Assembly: GCA_015057055.1 (NCBI GenBank)
Contig: SVFE01000025.1
Coordinates: 1 to 35,997, forward strand
Direction of reading: 5' to 3'
Origin: Lachnospiraceae bacterium
GTDB taxonomy: Bacteria > Bacillota > Clostridia > Lachnospirales > Lachnospiraceae
Length of the DNA: 35,997 nt
Shown: one piece after another, positions 15,589-23,958 of the stretch
How the letters are laid out: every line of letters starts with the position of its first letter
Position numbering within the stretch: position 1 is the first letter of the stretch
Position numbers and translations under genes: made by a program
Notes under the pieces: generated by a model
Database searches by the model: none
What the model saw: only the letters and a program-made list of their open reading frames with translations
What the model was told of the DNA's origin: nothing

Positions 15589-16605
15589 TCAGAAAAACAA
15601 TTTCTTCAATATTGCATCCAATGCCCGGGCATTTAACGGATTTTGGGCCGTTTCAAATGTTGCAAACAAATTTATCCCAAGAAAAATACCGTTTTTCTCA
15701 TACGAACTTAGCTTCATCATCACGTTCTCCACATAGTCTGCATCATCCATCATCCCAAAATGCTCCCAGTACAATTCTTTTCGCTCCTCCACTTTGAGTA
15801 TCGTAAAATCCGGATGTACAACCAACCGCTCTGTCAAACGAAGCGGACATTCATATCGGTACGGGATACCCATCAAAAACAGTTTGTCTGCAATTATTTT
15901 CTCTGACTTGGACCGTACCCGCTCTCCCTTCTCGGTATAAATTTCCGGTGCATTTTCATCAAACATCTTTCCGCAATAATGATGCTGCTCCCATTCTTCT
16001 ACGTATTTCTCATCGGAGACAATGACATCCTGCAACAGTTCACGCCGATACGGATGCAATTTCTCATATAATTTTTCAATTCCGGTTTCTTCGTATCCCT
16101 TCAAAAAGCGCTCCATTACTTTTTTTCTTTTCAATGCATTTTTTAGCAAGACTTCATCATATTCCTTCTGCGCAAGTCTCCTCACCAAATCATTCTCTTT
16201 TTTTCTTATGTACTGTCCGTTTTTGCATTTTGATTTCTCACCTTTAATGTCAGCTCCTTTCGGGGCAATTTTTTGAATATTAGTTTCTTTGTCGTTGGTT
16301 TTTCTGAGGGTTATTTCTTGGTGGTTGGTTCCTTTGAAATTAGTTCCTTTGAAATTGGTTCCTTTGAGATTGGTTCCTTTGAGGGATGCAGATGGTGCTT
16401 GTCCCATTTCATCTTGCTCGTATGAAAAGAATTCCTTTGCATCAGATTCCTTCTGACAGTCTTTTAAGTAACACTGCACCCCGTATGGCTTGGTGGATAA
16501 GCGCATTTTTCCTGAAGGAGCACCTTCCAACCGCTGATTTGCTGCGGTAATTATTTGATCCAATTTTTCCATTTCATCTCGTAATAAATGTTCTATATTT
16601 TTCAT
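15589..16605 (-). CDS. PD-(D/E)XK nuclease-like protein with pentapeptide-type insertion
   Basis: 338 residues from MKNIEHLLRDEMEKLDQII. The N-terminal ~45 residues form a helix; residues 73-120 are a repeat of five-residue units (LKGTN, FKGTN and degraded forms); residues 125-215 are charged helices; residues 225-338 look like a restriction-endonuclease fold with RSKSEKIIADKL (Glu), VVHPDFTIL (Asp) and YWEHFGMMDD (Glu, His). From memory, the family is common in Lachnospiraceae as a stand-alone gene without the repeat part, so the repeats appear inserted ahead of YIRKK. Function unknown; nuclease activity is inferred. The start has GAAGG eight bases ahead. The 52-bp array begins 43 bp upstream. 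Confidence 0.8.
   Translation of the reverse strand: MKNIEHLLRDEMEKLDQIITAANQRLEGAPSGKMRLSTKPYGVQCYLKDCQKESDAKEFFSYEQDEMGQAPSASLKGTNLKGTNFKGTNFKGTNHQEITLRKTNDKETNIQKIAPKGADIKGEKSKCKNGQYIRKKENDLVRRLAQKEYDEVLLKNALKRKKVMERFLKGYEETGIEKLYEKLHPYRRELLQDVIVSDEKYVEEWEQHHYCGKMFDENAPEIYTEKGERVRSKSEKIIADKLFLMGIPYRYECPLRLTERLVVHPDFTILKVEERKELYWEHFGMMDDADYVENVMMKLSSYEKNGIFLGINLFATFETAQNPLNARALDAILKKLFF
16327..16386. repeat. 15-bp tandem repeat inside the nuclease-like gene
   Basis: Four near-identical 15-bp units on the plus strand of the type GGTTCCTTTGAAATT, with several degraded units extending to about 16267. On the coding strand they give TNFKG TNFKG TNLKG TSLKG, which fits the pentapeptide-repeat consensus [STAV][DN][LF][STR]G. 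The unit length keeps the reading frame, so copy number can change without frameshift. Confidence 0.85.
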
Positions 16606-16647
16606 TTTTTTACCTTCTTTCTTGATTTATTTTTAATTATTTTCTAT

Positions 16648-17580
16648 TCCACCGCCTATTTTCCATTTTTCCTTCCCGGGCGGTGCAATTCACACCACAC
16701 CCACCGCTTATTTTCCATTTTTCCTTCCCGGGCGGTGCAATCCACACCACACCCACCGCCTGGTTTTCTTTTTTTCTTTCCAGGCGGTGCAATCCACACC
16801 ACACCCACCGCCTATTTTCCATTTTTTCTTTCCGGGCGGTGCAATCCGCACCACACCCACCGCCTGGTTTTCATTTTTTTCTTCCCGGGCGGTGCAATCC
16901 GCATCACACCCACCGCCTGGTTTTCTTTTTTCCTTCCCAGGCGGTGCAATCCACACCACACCCACCGCCTGGTTTTCTTTTTTTCTTCCCGGGCGGTGCA
17001 ATCCACACCACACCCACCGCCTATTTTCCATTTTTCCTTCCCGGGCGGTGCAATCCGCACCACACCCACCGCCTGGTTTTCTTTTTTTCTTCCCGGGCGG
17101 TGCAATCCACACCACACCCACCGCCTATTTTCCATTTTTCCTTTCCGGGCGGTGCGACCCCCACTCCTTCCACCACCTGGTTTCCATTTTTCCTTCCCAG
17201 GCGGTGCAATCCACACCACACCCACCGCCTGGTTTTCTTTTTTTCTTTCTAGGCGGTACAACCTCCTACTTCACCACCGCCTGGTTTTCTTTTTTTCTTC
17301 CCGGGCGGTGCAATCCACACCACACCCACCGCCTATTTTCCATTTTTCCTTTCCGGGCGGTGCAATCCACACCACACCCACCGCTTATTTTCCATTTTTC
17401 CTTCCCGGGCGGTGCAATCCACACCACTCCCACCGCCTGGTTTCCATTTTTCCTTTTTAGGCGGTGCAATCCACACCACACCCACCGCTTATTTTCCATT
17501 TTTCCTTTTCAGGCGGTGCAATCCACACCACACCCACCGCCTAGTTTTCATTTTTCCTTCCCAGGCGGTGCAATCCGCAC
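16648..17580. repeat. 52-bp tandem repeat array, 18 copies, with alternating inverted arms
   Basis: GGCGGTG or a close variant starts at 16679, 16731, 16783, 16835, 16888, 16940, 16992, 17044, 17096, 17148, 17200, 17252, 17304, 17356, 17408, 17460, 17512 and 17564: a 52-bp period broken once (53). A half unit precedes the first at 16648. Each unit has GGCGGTG, a 16-base loop, CACCGCC, then a pyrimidine tract of about 20 bases such as TTTTCTTTTTTTCTTCCC. The right arm of one hairpin and the left arm of the next also pair in many units (CACCGCCTGG with CCAGGCGGTG). Units 17148 and 17252 have altered loops of the same length. All six frames are widely open because 52 is not a multiple of 3. It lies 13 bp after the comEC stop region's last 26 bp and 43 bp ahead of the nuclease-like start. 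Confidence 0.97.
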
Positions 17581-17618
17581 CCCTACTCCCTCACTCTGCC
17601 CCCAAAAAACATTCCAAA

Positions 17619-20006
17619 TCACTCTAATGATTCCAAATATCCGTAAACAGTCATTTCTCTCCCCTCCCTTCTCACTTCAACCACAATTGCTCCATACTCC
17701 GGTGTAGTCAAAATCGTGCTTCCCGCTGCATGCAATCGTTGCAGAGTTTCGTCATGCGGATGCCCGTAACTGTTACCCGCGCCGCACGAAACAACTGCAA
17801 GCATAGGCGAAATTTCCTGCAAAAATGATTCTGTGGAAGAAAAGCGTGAACCATGATGCGCCACCTTCAATATTTCCCACGTACCATCCGATACCATACC
17901 ACCGCCATCCATGACCCCAAATGCCATACCATCGCCGCCCATGACCTCCGATACCATACCACCGCCATCCATGACCTCCGATACCATACCACCGCCATCC
18001 ATGACCTCCGATGCCAAACTTCCCCTTCTCAAAATTTCACCTTCTCCTTCCGCCGTAACATCACCGGTAAACAATACATCGAACGCGCCATAATGCAGTG
18101 ATAGCACAAGCGAATACGCATTTTTATCTTCTGCACTGTTCCCTGTTTCAGGATGATGACAATACAAATATATTTCATCCAAATACAGCGCCTCTCCGGA
18201 CGAAAGGTATACAACCTCTGTTCCGTTTGCCTCTGCCAGTCGGATCAAATCCGCCGCATCTTCGCGTATGGATGCAGCATCCGGCAATACCAGGCAACCT
18301 ACCGAAATTCCTTTTCCCGGTACTTCGGCGACGGCTGGTTCCCACATCTGCAAAAGCCCGCTGCAATGGTCCGCATCCGGGTGGGTCACGAACCAATAAT
18401 CCACCCGGGAAATTCCCCGGGACTTCAAAAACGGTTCTAACTGATATTCCCACAGCAGGTCTTTATCCGAGCTTCCGCCGTCAATCATGCAAACATAACC
18501 CTCCGCTGTTTCGATGCAAATACCATCCCCCTGACCTACGTCCAAAAAAGTCATCGTGAGCGGCGCCGGAGCCTTAATTCCCAATATACAGATGGCACAG
18601 AGCAGAATTACCCATTTACTCCAATAGGAATGTTTTATTTTTTTCTCATAAATAATCCATGCGGTAAGCAGATAAAATCCTGCAATTGCCATCGGTGCCG
18701 GTTTCCCCCAAGCGCCGTTTTGGAAAGGAAGAAGCAAGGAACTGCGGCAAAGGATTTCGTAAAACCACAAAATCCCACTGCAAATTCCGGCAATCCATTG
18801 TCCTGCAGGCAACCAGATGCACCCGAGCAAAAGCGCCACAAGCGCAGCAATAAACAAAAATGTCATCAGCGGAACTACAAACAAATTCAGCAAAAAACCA
18901 TACAAAGGCAACTCATAAAAAAACAACAAAACAATAGGCATGGTGAAAATACTGACCGCAAATGTCGTAATCAAACTCTTTAGTCCCGCCAGCACCCGCA
19001 TTCTTGTTTTCTTTGACAAGCCCGCCAACCGGTTTAGTTTCTGCTCCAAACCTTCCGTCAGTGCAGGGGCAAAAACCGATATTCCGACAACCGCCATAAA
19101 AGAAAGCCAAAAGGCGGAAGAACGTAAATGGTACGGATTCCAAAGCGAAATTGCCACTGCTGCCACAGACATAGCCGTCAACAAATCATAGGTTCTTCTG
19201 AAGTACTTCGCGCAAAGAAAAAAGCCGAACATGGTAACTGCTCGGACCGTGGAAACACTGACCCCTGTCATTTGGGCATAGCACACCAACAATCCCAGCG
19301 GAATAAAACTGCACGCCCACACCGGCATAGCCAGTCTTTGCAACAATTTGTAAAGTCCCACACCCAAAATCGATACATGAAGCCCGCTGATGGCAAGGAC
19401 ATGGGCAATTCCCGCCACCTGGTACAACTCCTTTATCTCTGCATCCATTCCTTTTTTATCCCCCAAAAGCATGGCGCTCAGAACAGAAGATGCCTCTCCA
19501 AACACCGCATCCGCCTGCTTCTCCAGATACTTTCGAAGTCGGTACAAGCCTTCTTTCCAAGGACTTCCTTCCGAAAGCAACGCGTCCGTTTTTCCCCCTA
19601 CCACACGAAAATGATACCCGGAAATTTGATAATATTCTTTCATATCAAATTCTCCCGGGTTGGTAGCCATAGAAAACTCCTGTACTGTCCCTGAAATTTG
19701 CACATAAGAACCAAGCGCCGGCAAATCGCCCCCGCTTTCTTCGTTGCTCTCCATGTAGCAAATCACACCCATATTTTCAATTTGTAAATGTTGGAAATCT
19801 CCGTCACAGAACGTGACATCCGTCAGATAGAGCACCTGACCTTTTTCCGATTCTTCCTTTTGTGTAACACTTCCCTGCAGCACCGTCTCCTCGCCTGCCC
19901 ATCCCCCCAGGGAAAAGGCAGGTGGCGGAACGCATAATACAATTACAAACATCACTGCCGCAAAGAAGAGACAATACGTACACAAAGGACGCCGCATAGG
20001 CATCAT
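17619..20006 (-). CDS. comEC: ComEC/Rec2 DNA uptake channel with metallo-beta-lactamase domain
   Basis: 795 residues, a full-length ComEC, the inner-membrane channel through which single-stranded DNA enters during transformation. Residues 1-40 carry the first membrane segments, about 50-170 the N-terminal OB-like domain, about 190-460 the Competence domain with many helices (AGIAHVLAISGLHVSILGVG), and about 490-795 the metallo-beta-lactamase domain (FLDVGQGDGICIE, IDGGSS, THPDADHCSG, LFTGDV, VAHHGS, SYGHPHDE). Metal ligands look intact. An in-frame repeat (17886-18015) is inserted in that domain between GDV and AHHGS. The start context is weak (AAAAGAG), and ATGs at codons 2 and 4 are alternatives. 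The GerMN gene is 17 bp upstream. Confidence 0.95.
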   Translation of the reverse strand: MMPMRRPLCTYCLFFAAVMFVIVLCVPPPAFSLGGWAGEETVLQGSVTQKEESEKGQVLYLTDVTFCDGDFQHLQIENMGVICYMESNEESGGDLPALGSYVQISGTVQEFSMATNPGEFDMKEYYQISGYHFRVVGGKTDALLSEGSPWKEGLYRLRKYLEKQADAVFGEASSVLSAMLLGDKKGMDAEIKELYQVAGIAHVLAISGLHVSILGVGLYKLLQRLAMPVWACSFIPLGLLVCYAQMTGVSVSTVRAVTMFGFFLCAKYFRRTYDLLTAMSVAAVAISLWNPYHLRSSAFWLSFMAVVGISVFAPALTEGLEQKLNRLAGLSKKTRMRVLAGLKSLITTFAVSIFTMPIVLLFFYELPLYGFLLNLFVVPLMTFLFIAALVALLLGCIWLPAGQWIAGICSGILWFYEILCRSSLLLPFQNGAWGKPAPMAIAGFYLLTAWIIYEKKIKHSYWSKWVILLCAICILGIKAPAPLTMTFLDVGQGDGICIETAEGYVCMIDGGSSDKDLLWEYQLEPFLKSRGISRVDYWFVTHPDADHCSGLLQMWEPAVAEVPGKGISVGCLVLPDAASIREDAADLIRLAEANGTEVVYLSSGEALYLDEIYLYCHHPETGNSAEDKNAYSLVLSLHYGAFDVLFTGDVTAEGEGEILRRGSLASEVMDGGGMVSEVMDGGGMVSEVMGGDGMAFGVMDGGGMVSDGTWEILKVAHHGSRFSSTESFLQEISPMLAVVSCGAGNSYGHPHDETLQRLHAAGSTILTTPEYGAIVVEVRREGREMTVYGYLESLE
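17886..18015. repeat. 30-bp tandem repeat inside comEC
   Basis: Two identical 30-bp units (17941-17970 and 17971-18000), one degraded unit before them (17911-17940), and partial units at both ends. They encode ten-residue repeats of the type VMDGGGMVSE on the minus strand. Being a multiple of 3, copy number changes keep the frame. Confidence 0.9.
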
Positions 20007-20023
20007 CTCTTTTCTTTTATTCT

Positions 20024-20956
20024 TTAGTAACCGGCTTGGATTACCATATCCAGATTTCTTTCATACATAACATCCAAAGGAAGCAACTCGCGATAAACCA
20101 GTGCATCTTCGCCGTTTACGGAAATCTGAACCTTATTTACGTTGCTTAACTCTGCCATGGTATTGACGATGGAATAAATCGTCACGTCTGCCGTTACATT
20201 GTAGGGCTGCGTCAAAAATTCACCCGACAGGTTAATGTAGCATACCCCGTCGGTCACCACAACAGACAATACTTTTGTCGCCGGGTTAATCGTCGGATAT
20301 AATTCCGCATCCTCCGGTCCTGCAATCAGATTTTCCAGAACCAGTTTTTCCATGGAAATATTACTGTTATACACCACTTCTCTTGAAGATTCATACAAAT
20401 CCGTCCCTTCTGCATTGGCAAAATACAAACGGATTACCGCGGTTTCATACGCATTGATTTCGCTTCCTTCATTGTCAATAAAGGTTTCCGCCGTCATGAC
20501 GCCGATGGGATTCCCCACATTGTCCGTCAGCGGCTCTCCCCGAATCAGCATATTTACGCAGTCCACTCCTTCCACCTGGGACAGGGTGCGTACCAGGGCT
20601 GCCCGGACTAAAATTTCATCCGTAGGGGAAAGTTCCCGGTATTTCTCATCTACATTCAAAACCAACTGGGTGCCTTCCACATAGCATTCCAAAACGGAAA
20701 ATCCCATGCCAAGCGGAGCTCGCAGTTCAATATTATCCGTCATTTCCGAAAGCACGCCCAAAAGTTCCAGTAAAACATCATCCTGAGTTTCCGCTTGCAC
20801 TTCGTAGGGAACTGACGTAATAGTCGTAGCCTCTTTGTTCAGATAATACACATTAACCGTATTGCTGCTTAGAGACGCTTCTGTATCCTCCGACCTACAG
20901 CCGGTCATAAGCAGTCCCAGCAAAAGGAAAAATAACGGTATCCATACTTTTTTCAT
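20024..20956 (-). CDS. GerMN-domain lipoprotein
   Basis: About 310 residues with a lipoprotein signal peptide (hydrophobic FFLLLGLLM, then TGC), so anchored on the outer face of the membrane. Two GerMN domains follow: about 40-150 (NVYYLNKEATTI... LVLNVDEKYRELSP) and about 175-290 (IRLYFANAEGTDL... VCYINLSGEFLTQ). GerMN domains occur in spore germination GerM and in lipoproteins next to sensor kinases. AGGAGG precedes the start; the ATG at 20954-20956 is used, but a GTG one codon earlier has better spacing. It is 18 bp after the kinase gene, whose activity it may modulate; that is inference. Confidence 0.9.
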   Translation of the reverse strand: MKKVWIPLFFLLLGLLMTGCRSEDTEASLSSNTVNVYYLNKEATTITSVPYEVQAETQDDVLLELLGVLSEMTDNIELRAPLGMGFSVLECYVEGTQLVLNVDEKYRELSPTDEILVRAALVRTLSQVEGVDCVNMLIRGEPLTDNVGNPIGVMTAETFIDNEGSEINAYETAVIRLYFANAEGTDLYESSREVVYNSNISMEKLVLENLIAGPEDAELYPTINPATKVLSVVVTDGVCYINLSGEFLTQPYNVTADVTIYSIVNTMAELSNVNKVQISVNGEDALVYRELLPLDVMYERNLDMVIQAGY

Positions 20957-20974
20957 CACACCCTATTCCTCCTT

Positions 20975-22432
20975 TCAGACAATATAACTCAACGGGATGC
21001 GTACGGTAAAAGTCGTACCCTCTCCCAAGGTACTGTCCACATTTATTGAACCACGGTGCAAAAAGATTGTTTTTCTGGTAATTGCCAGCCCCAGTCCGGT
21101 GCCGCCGATTTCCTTGGAATGGGACTTATCAACGCGATAAAATCGTTCGTAAATATGCTCCAAATCCTCCTGGGGAATACCGATACCGGAATCCGTAATG
21201 GTAACATGCATATTCTGATGATCCGCATCCAGCACAACCTTCACCCACCCCGGATGTTTGTTGTACTTAATACCATTTTCAATCAGATTCGACAGCGCCA
21301 GCGTCAACTTTACTTCATCAATTTCCGCCATCACCGAACGATGGCTTTCGAAAATTAAATCTACTTCATTTTTTCGGGCAATGGGGCCGAGACGCTTAAT
21401 AATCAGCTCCATCATTGCGTTAATGTCACAGGCTTCAATATTGAGTCCCGTAGCACCTTTTTCCATTTTCACAAGGGCCAAAAGGTCCGTAATAATCTTG
21501 TTTTCCCGGTCTATTTCTGCCGCAATATCCTGCATAAATTCTTTGTACAATTCCGCCGGAACTTCTTCCTGCATATTCAGGGAATCTGCAAGCACCTTCA
21601 TGGATGCCAGCGGCGTTTTCAACTCATGAGAGACATTACTTACAAATTCCTGACGGGAATCGTCCAGCGCCTTAAGGCGGGCCCTGAGCTTATTAAATGC
21701 ATCCGCAATTTCTTCCGTCTCAATATAACTGGAAACTACCATGTTTTCATCTTCAAACGTCGCCACTCGATTGATTTCCTGGGTTACCCGGTCAAAAGGT
21801 CTTACAATCACCGCCGAAATTGCCAGGGCCGCACCTAAAATGATAATCATGGTTACAATCTCGAGAATCCATGCCTGCCGGTTCATCAGTGCAACATTGG
21901 CATCAATGGCGGTCGTTGCCGCACTGGTCAACAATACCCCAAGAATGCGGACCTCCCCCGTCTGGGCATCCGTTTGGGATATCGGTACCGCCACCTCGAT
22001 ATAACGGTTAATCTCATCGTAATTGGAAATCGTCGCTCCCTTGAAACACTCGATGACTTCCCGGGCAATCATAATTTTCCCTACGCTAATATCGTATGAA
22101 TCCTTAATTATTCGGAAATTGCTGTCGATAACCAACACGCGACCACCATACAACGTTGCCAACTGGGACAACTCGGCATTAATAATTTCCGAGGAATTAT
22201 CCTGCAAGTAATTATAAGTGATCAAATGATTCGCCAAAATCTTCATCTGATTGGTAATTTCTGCCGTCCTGGCACTGATTTCGCGTTCCTCGTAATTGCG
22301 CAAAACCCCGTAACGCATCGTTATACCGGCAAAAAGGCCCACCGCAATAATGATAAGAAATATCCGAAGTCTGAAACTTCGGATAAATTCAAATTTCTTT
22401 AAAAATTTTTCTTTTTTTTCCAACTCTGCCAT
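20975..22432 (-). CDS. Membrane sensor histidine kinase (PhoR/WalK-like)
   Basis: 485 residues. Membrane helices at about 24-42 (LRIFLIIIAVGLFAG) and 187-210 (VTMIIILGAALAISA) flank an extracytoplasmic sensor domain of about 145 residues. HAMP follows, then the HisKA box FVSNVSHELKTPLASMKV with the phosphoacceptor histidine and HATPase motifs SNLIENGIKYN and DSGIGIPQED...GGTGLGLAI. It would phosphorylate the adjacent response regulator. The ATG at 22430-22432 directly abuts GAGGA, too close; a TTG four codons on (residue Leu4) has better spacing. The pair, with the GerMN lipoprotein after it, resembles WalRK or PhoPR; no auxiliary YycH genes are present. Confidence 0.95.
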   Translation of the reverse strand: MAELEKKEKFLKKFEFIRSFRLRIFLIIIAVGLFAGITMRYGVLRNYEEREISARTAEITNQMKILANHLITYNYLQDNSSEIINAELSQLATLYGGRVLVIDSNFRIIKDSYDISVGKIMIAREVIECFKGATISNYDEINRYIEVAVPISQTDAQTGEVRILGVLLTSAATTAIDANVALMNRQAWILEIVTMIIILGAALAISAVIVRPFDRVTQEINRVATFEDENMVVSSYIETEEIADAFNKLRARLKALDDSRQEFVSNVSHELKTPLASMKVLADSLNMQEEVPAELYKEFMQDIAAEIDRENKIITDLLALVKMEKGATGLNIEACDINAMMELIIKRLGPIARKNEVDLIFESHRSVMAEIDEVKLTLALSNLIENGIKYNKHPGWVKVVLDADHQNMHVTITDSGIGIPQEDLEHIYERFYRVDKSHSKEIGGTGLGLAITRKTIFLHRGSINVDSTLGEGTTFTVRIPLSYIV

Positions 22433-22477
22433 TCCTCATTTCCGCTGCCTGTCTTAAGACAGCAGTTTGCATCGTTC

Positions 22478-23170
22478 CTATCTCTTGTAAAAGTATCCAA
22501 CGCCCCATTTGGTCTGTACATAATGCGGGTCGCTGGGATTCTCTTCAATCTTTTCCCGAAGACGACGGATATGTACATCCACGGTACGAACATCCCCCGG
22601 ATAATCCTCTCCCCATACCAGTTTCAAAAGATTTTCTCTGGAATAAACTTTTCCGGGATTAAGCACAAGCAGTTCCAATACGTCAAATTCTTTGGCAGTG
22701 AGATTCACTTCTTTTTCACGGATGTAAAGGCGTCTGTTTTCACTGTCAAATTTCAACTCTCCGTTCTGAATTATGCCGGACGTTGCCGCTCTTTTCTGCG
22801 CGGCACCTTCATAACGACGGATAATACCTTTGATTCTCGCCTTCACTTCCAAAATGTTAAAAGGTTTGGTAATGTAATCGTCCGCACCATTCTCCAAGCC
22901 CATAATCTTATCCATATCGTCGCACTTAGCCGTAAGCATGACAATGGGGACATCGGAAAATTCCCTTACCTGTTGGCAAACTTCGGTACCGGACAGTTTC
23001 GGAAGCATCAAATCCAGCAAAATCAAAGAATACTCGTTGGCACGGATTTTCTCCATCGCTTCTTCGCCGTCAAATGCCGTATCCACTTCCATACCATCCT
23101 GCTCCAGGCTGAACTTAATACCCTTCACAATCAGTTTTTCATCATCCACTACCAAAATTTTTCTTGCCAT
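22478..23170 (-). CDS. OmpR-family response regulator
   Basis: 230 residues. The receiver domain (1-120) has KILVVDDEKLIVKGI with the acidic pair, the phosphorylatable aspartate in LILLDLMLPKLSG, the threonine in IVMLTAKCDD, and the lysine in DDYITKPFN. The DNA-binding winged helix follows (about 130-230: LTAKEFDVLELLV, VRTVDVHIRRLREKIE, YVQTKWGVGYFYKR). It activates or represses promoters after phosphorylation by the kinase gene 45 bp downstream. Upstream TATAGT near 23190 is a possible -10. Placement between comEA and comEC is unusual and may couple competence genes to this system, by inference only. Confidence 0.96.
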   Translation of the reverse strand: MARKILVVDDEKLIVKGIKFSLEQDGMEVDTAFDGEEAMEKIRANEYSLILLDLMLPKLSGTEVCQQVREFSDVPIVMLTAKCDDMDKIMGLENGADDYITKPFNILEVKARIKGIIRRYEGAAQKRAATSGIIQNGELKFDSENRRLYIREKEVNLTAKEFDVLELLVLNPGKVYSRENLLKLVWGEDYPGDVRTVDVHIRRLREKIEENPSDPHYVQTKWGVGYFYKR

Positions 23171-23263
23171 TTATCTTATCCTCACTATAATTTCGTTCTT
23201 TGTTTCTTCGTCTCCGTTGCGTTCGCCGTTGTGTTTCAAAACACCGGCAAAAGCCATCATCAA

Positions 23264-23863
23264 TCACCGCACAACGATGTAGGGACAAATCTGTTCATAG
23301 AGTCCTTGCTTGATTCCGGAAACATTCATGAGTTCTTCCGTACTTTCCAGCCGTCCCACGGAGTCCCTGTATGCCAAAATTGCATCCGCTCTGGTTTCCC
23401 CGATTCCGGGCAAGAGCATCAGTTCCTCTCTGCCGGCCAGATTGATATCCAAAAGACCTTCCGCAGTGTAATGGGAATCCGCCAAAAAAACCTCCGAACC
23501 GCTTCCGCCGGAAACCTCCTCTATTGTAGGAATCCGGTACTGGCATCCGTCCGATACCGTCTGCGCCAAATTGCAGTAATCCTGCGCTGCATCCTCCGTA
23601 AAACCGCCGGCTGCCTCCACCAGTTCATAAAGACGTCCGCCCTCCGGCAATTCATATACACCCGGATTTTTTACGGCTCCGCTGATATGAACAAAGCAAA
23701 TCCCATGCTCCTCTTCTGTCTCATTGCTGCTGATGACGGATACGCTTTCCGCGTTATCTGCGTCTGTCTCCAGCAAAACAGCGCCCCGGTCTTTCCCGCA
23801 CGCAGTAAATGACAGTATACACAGAAGCGCAACTGCCAATAGAAATAACTTTCTTTTATTCAT
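23264..23863 (-). CDS. comEA: ComEA-like DNA-binding lipoprotein
   Basis: 199 residues. The N-terminus has a signal ending in a lipobox (LSFTAC), so it is predicted to be a lipoprotein rather than the usual membrane-anchored ComEA. Residues 55-120 form an SLBB domain (VHISGAVKNPGVYELPEGG... LVEAAGGFT), and the last ~65 residues form the helix-hairpin-helix pair DINLAGREELMLLPGIGETRADAILAYRD, which binds double-stranded DNA. ComEA hands DNA to ComEC, which lies five genes along the same strand. AAAGGAG sets the start. A promoter match lies at 23923-23951. A Ser/Gly linker (VSGGSGSE) joins the two domains. Confidence 0.9.
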   Translation of the reverse strand: MNKRKLFLLAVALLCILSFTACGKDRGAVLLETDADNAESVSVISSNETEEEHGICFVHISGAVKNPGVYELPEGGRLYELVEAAGGFTEDAAQDYCNLAQTVSDGCQYRIPTIEEVSGGSGSEVFLADSHYTAEGLLDINLAGREELMLLPGIGETRADAILAYRDSVGRLESTEELMNVSGIKQGLYEQICPYIVVR

Positions 23864-23922
23864 AAATCAGTCTCCTTTCTGTTTAAAAAACTTAAACAAA
23901 AAGGCCCTCTTGACATAAATTT

Positions 23923-23951
23923 ATTGTAAAGTAATTCCTTATGCAAAACAA
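23923..23951 (-). promoter_or_regulatory. Promoter of the comEA-comEC run
   Basis: Minus strand TTGTTT (23946-23951), 17 bp, TACAAT (23923-23928), about 60 bp ahead of the comEA start. It sits immediately after the YdcZ stop. Also in the leader is GTTTAA...TTAAAC, a short hairpin. Confidence 0.45.
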
Positions 23952-23958
23952 GGGATTT

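Noticed and set aside
16648-17580. CRISPR array
   Set aside because: Spacer-like parts are nearly identical from unit to unit, the period is a strict 52 bp, and no cas genes lie in the window.
16588-17707. Long proline- and histidine-rich ORFs on both strands of the 52-bp array (up to 306 residues)
   Set aside because: The 52-bp unit contains almost no stop codons and its length is not a multiple of 3, so every frame is open by construction; starts lack ribosome binding sites and the residue makeup is that of the repeat only.
17853-18101. Plus-strand ORFs over the comEC repeat
   Set aside because: The minus-strand frame is continuous with ComEC; the plus ORFs only mirror the 30-bp repeats.
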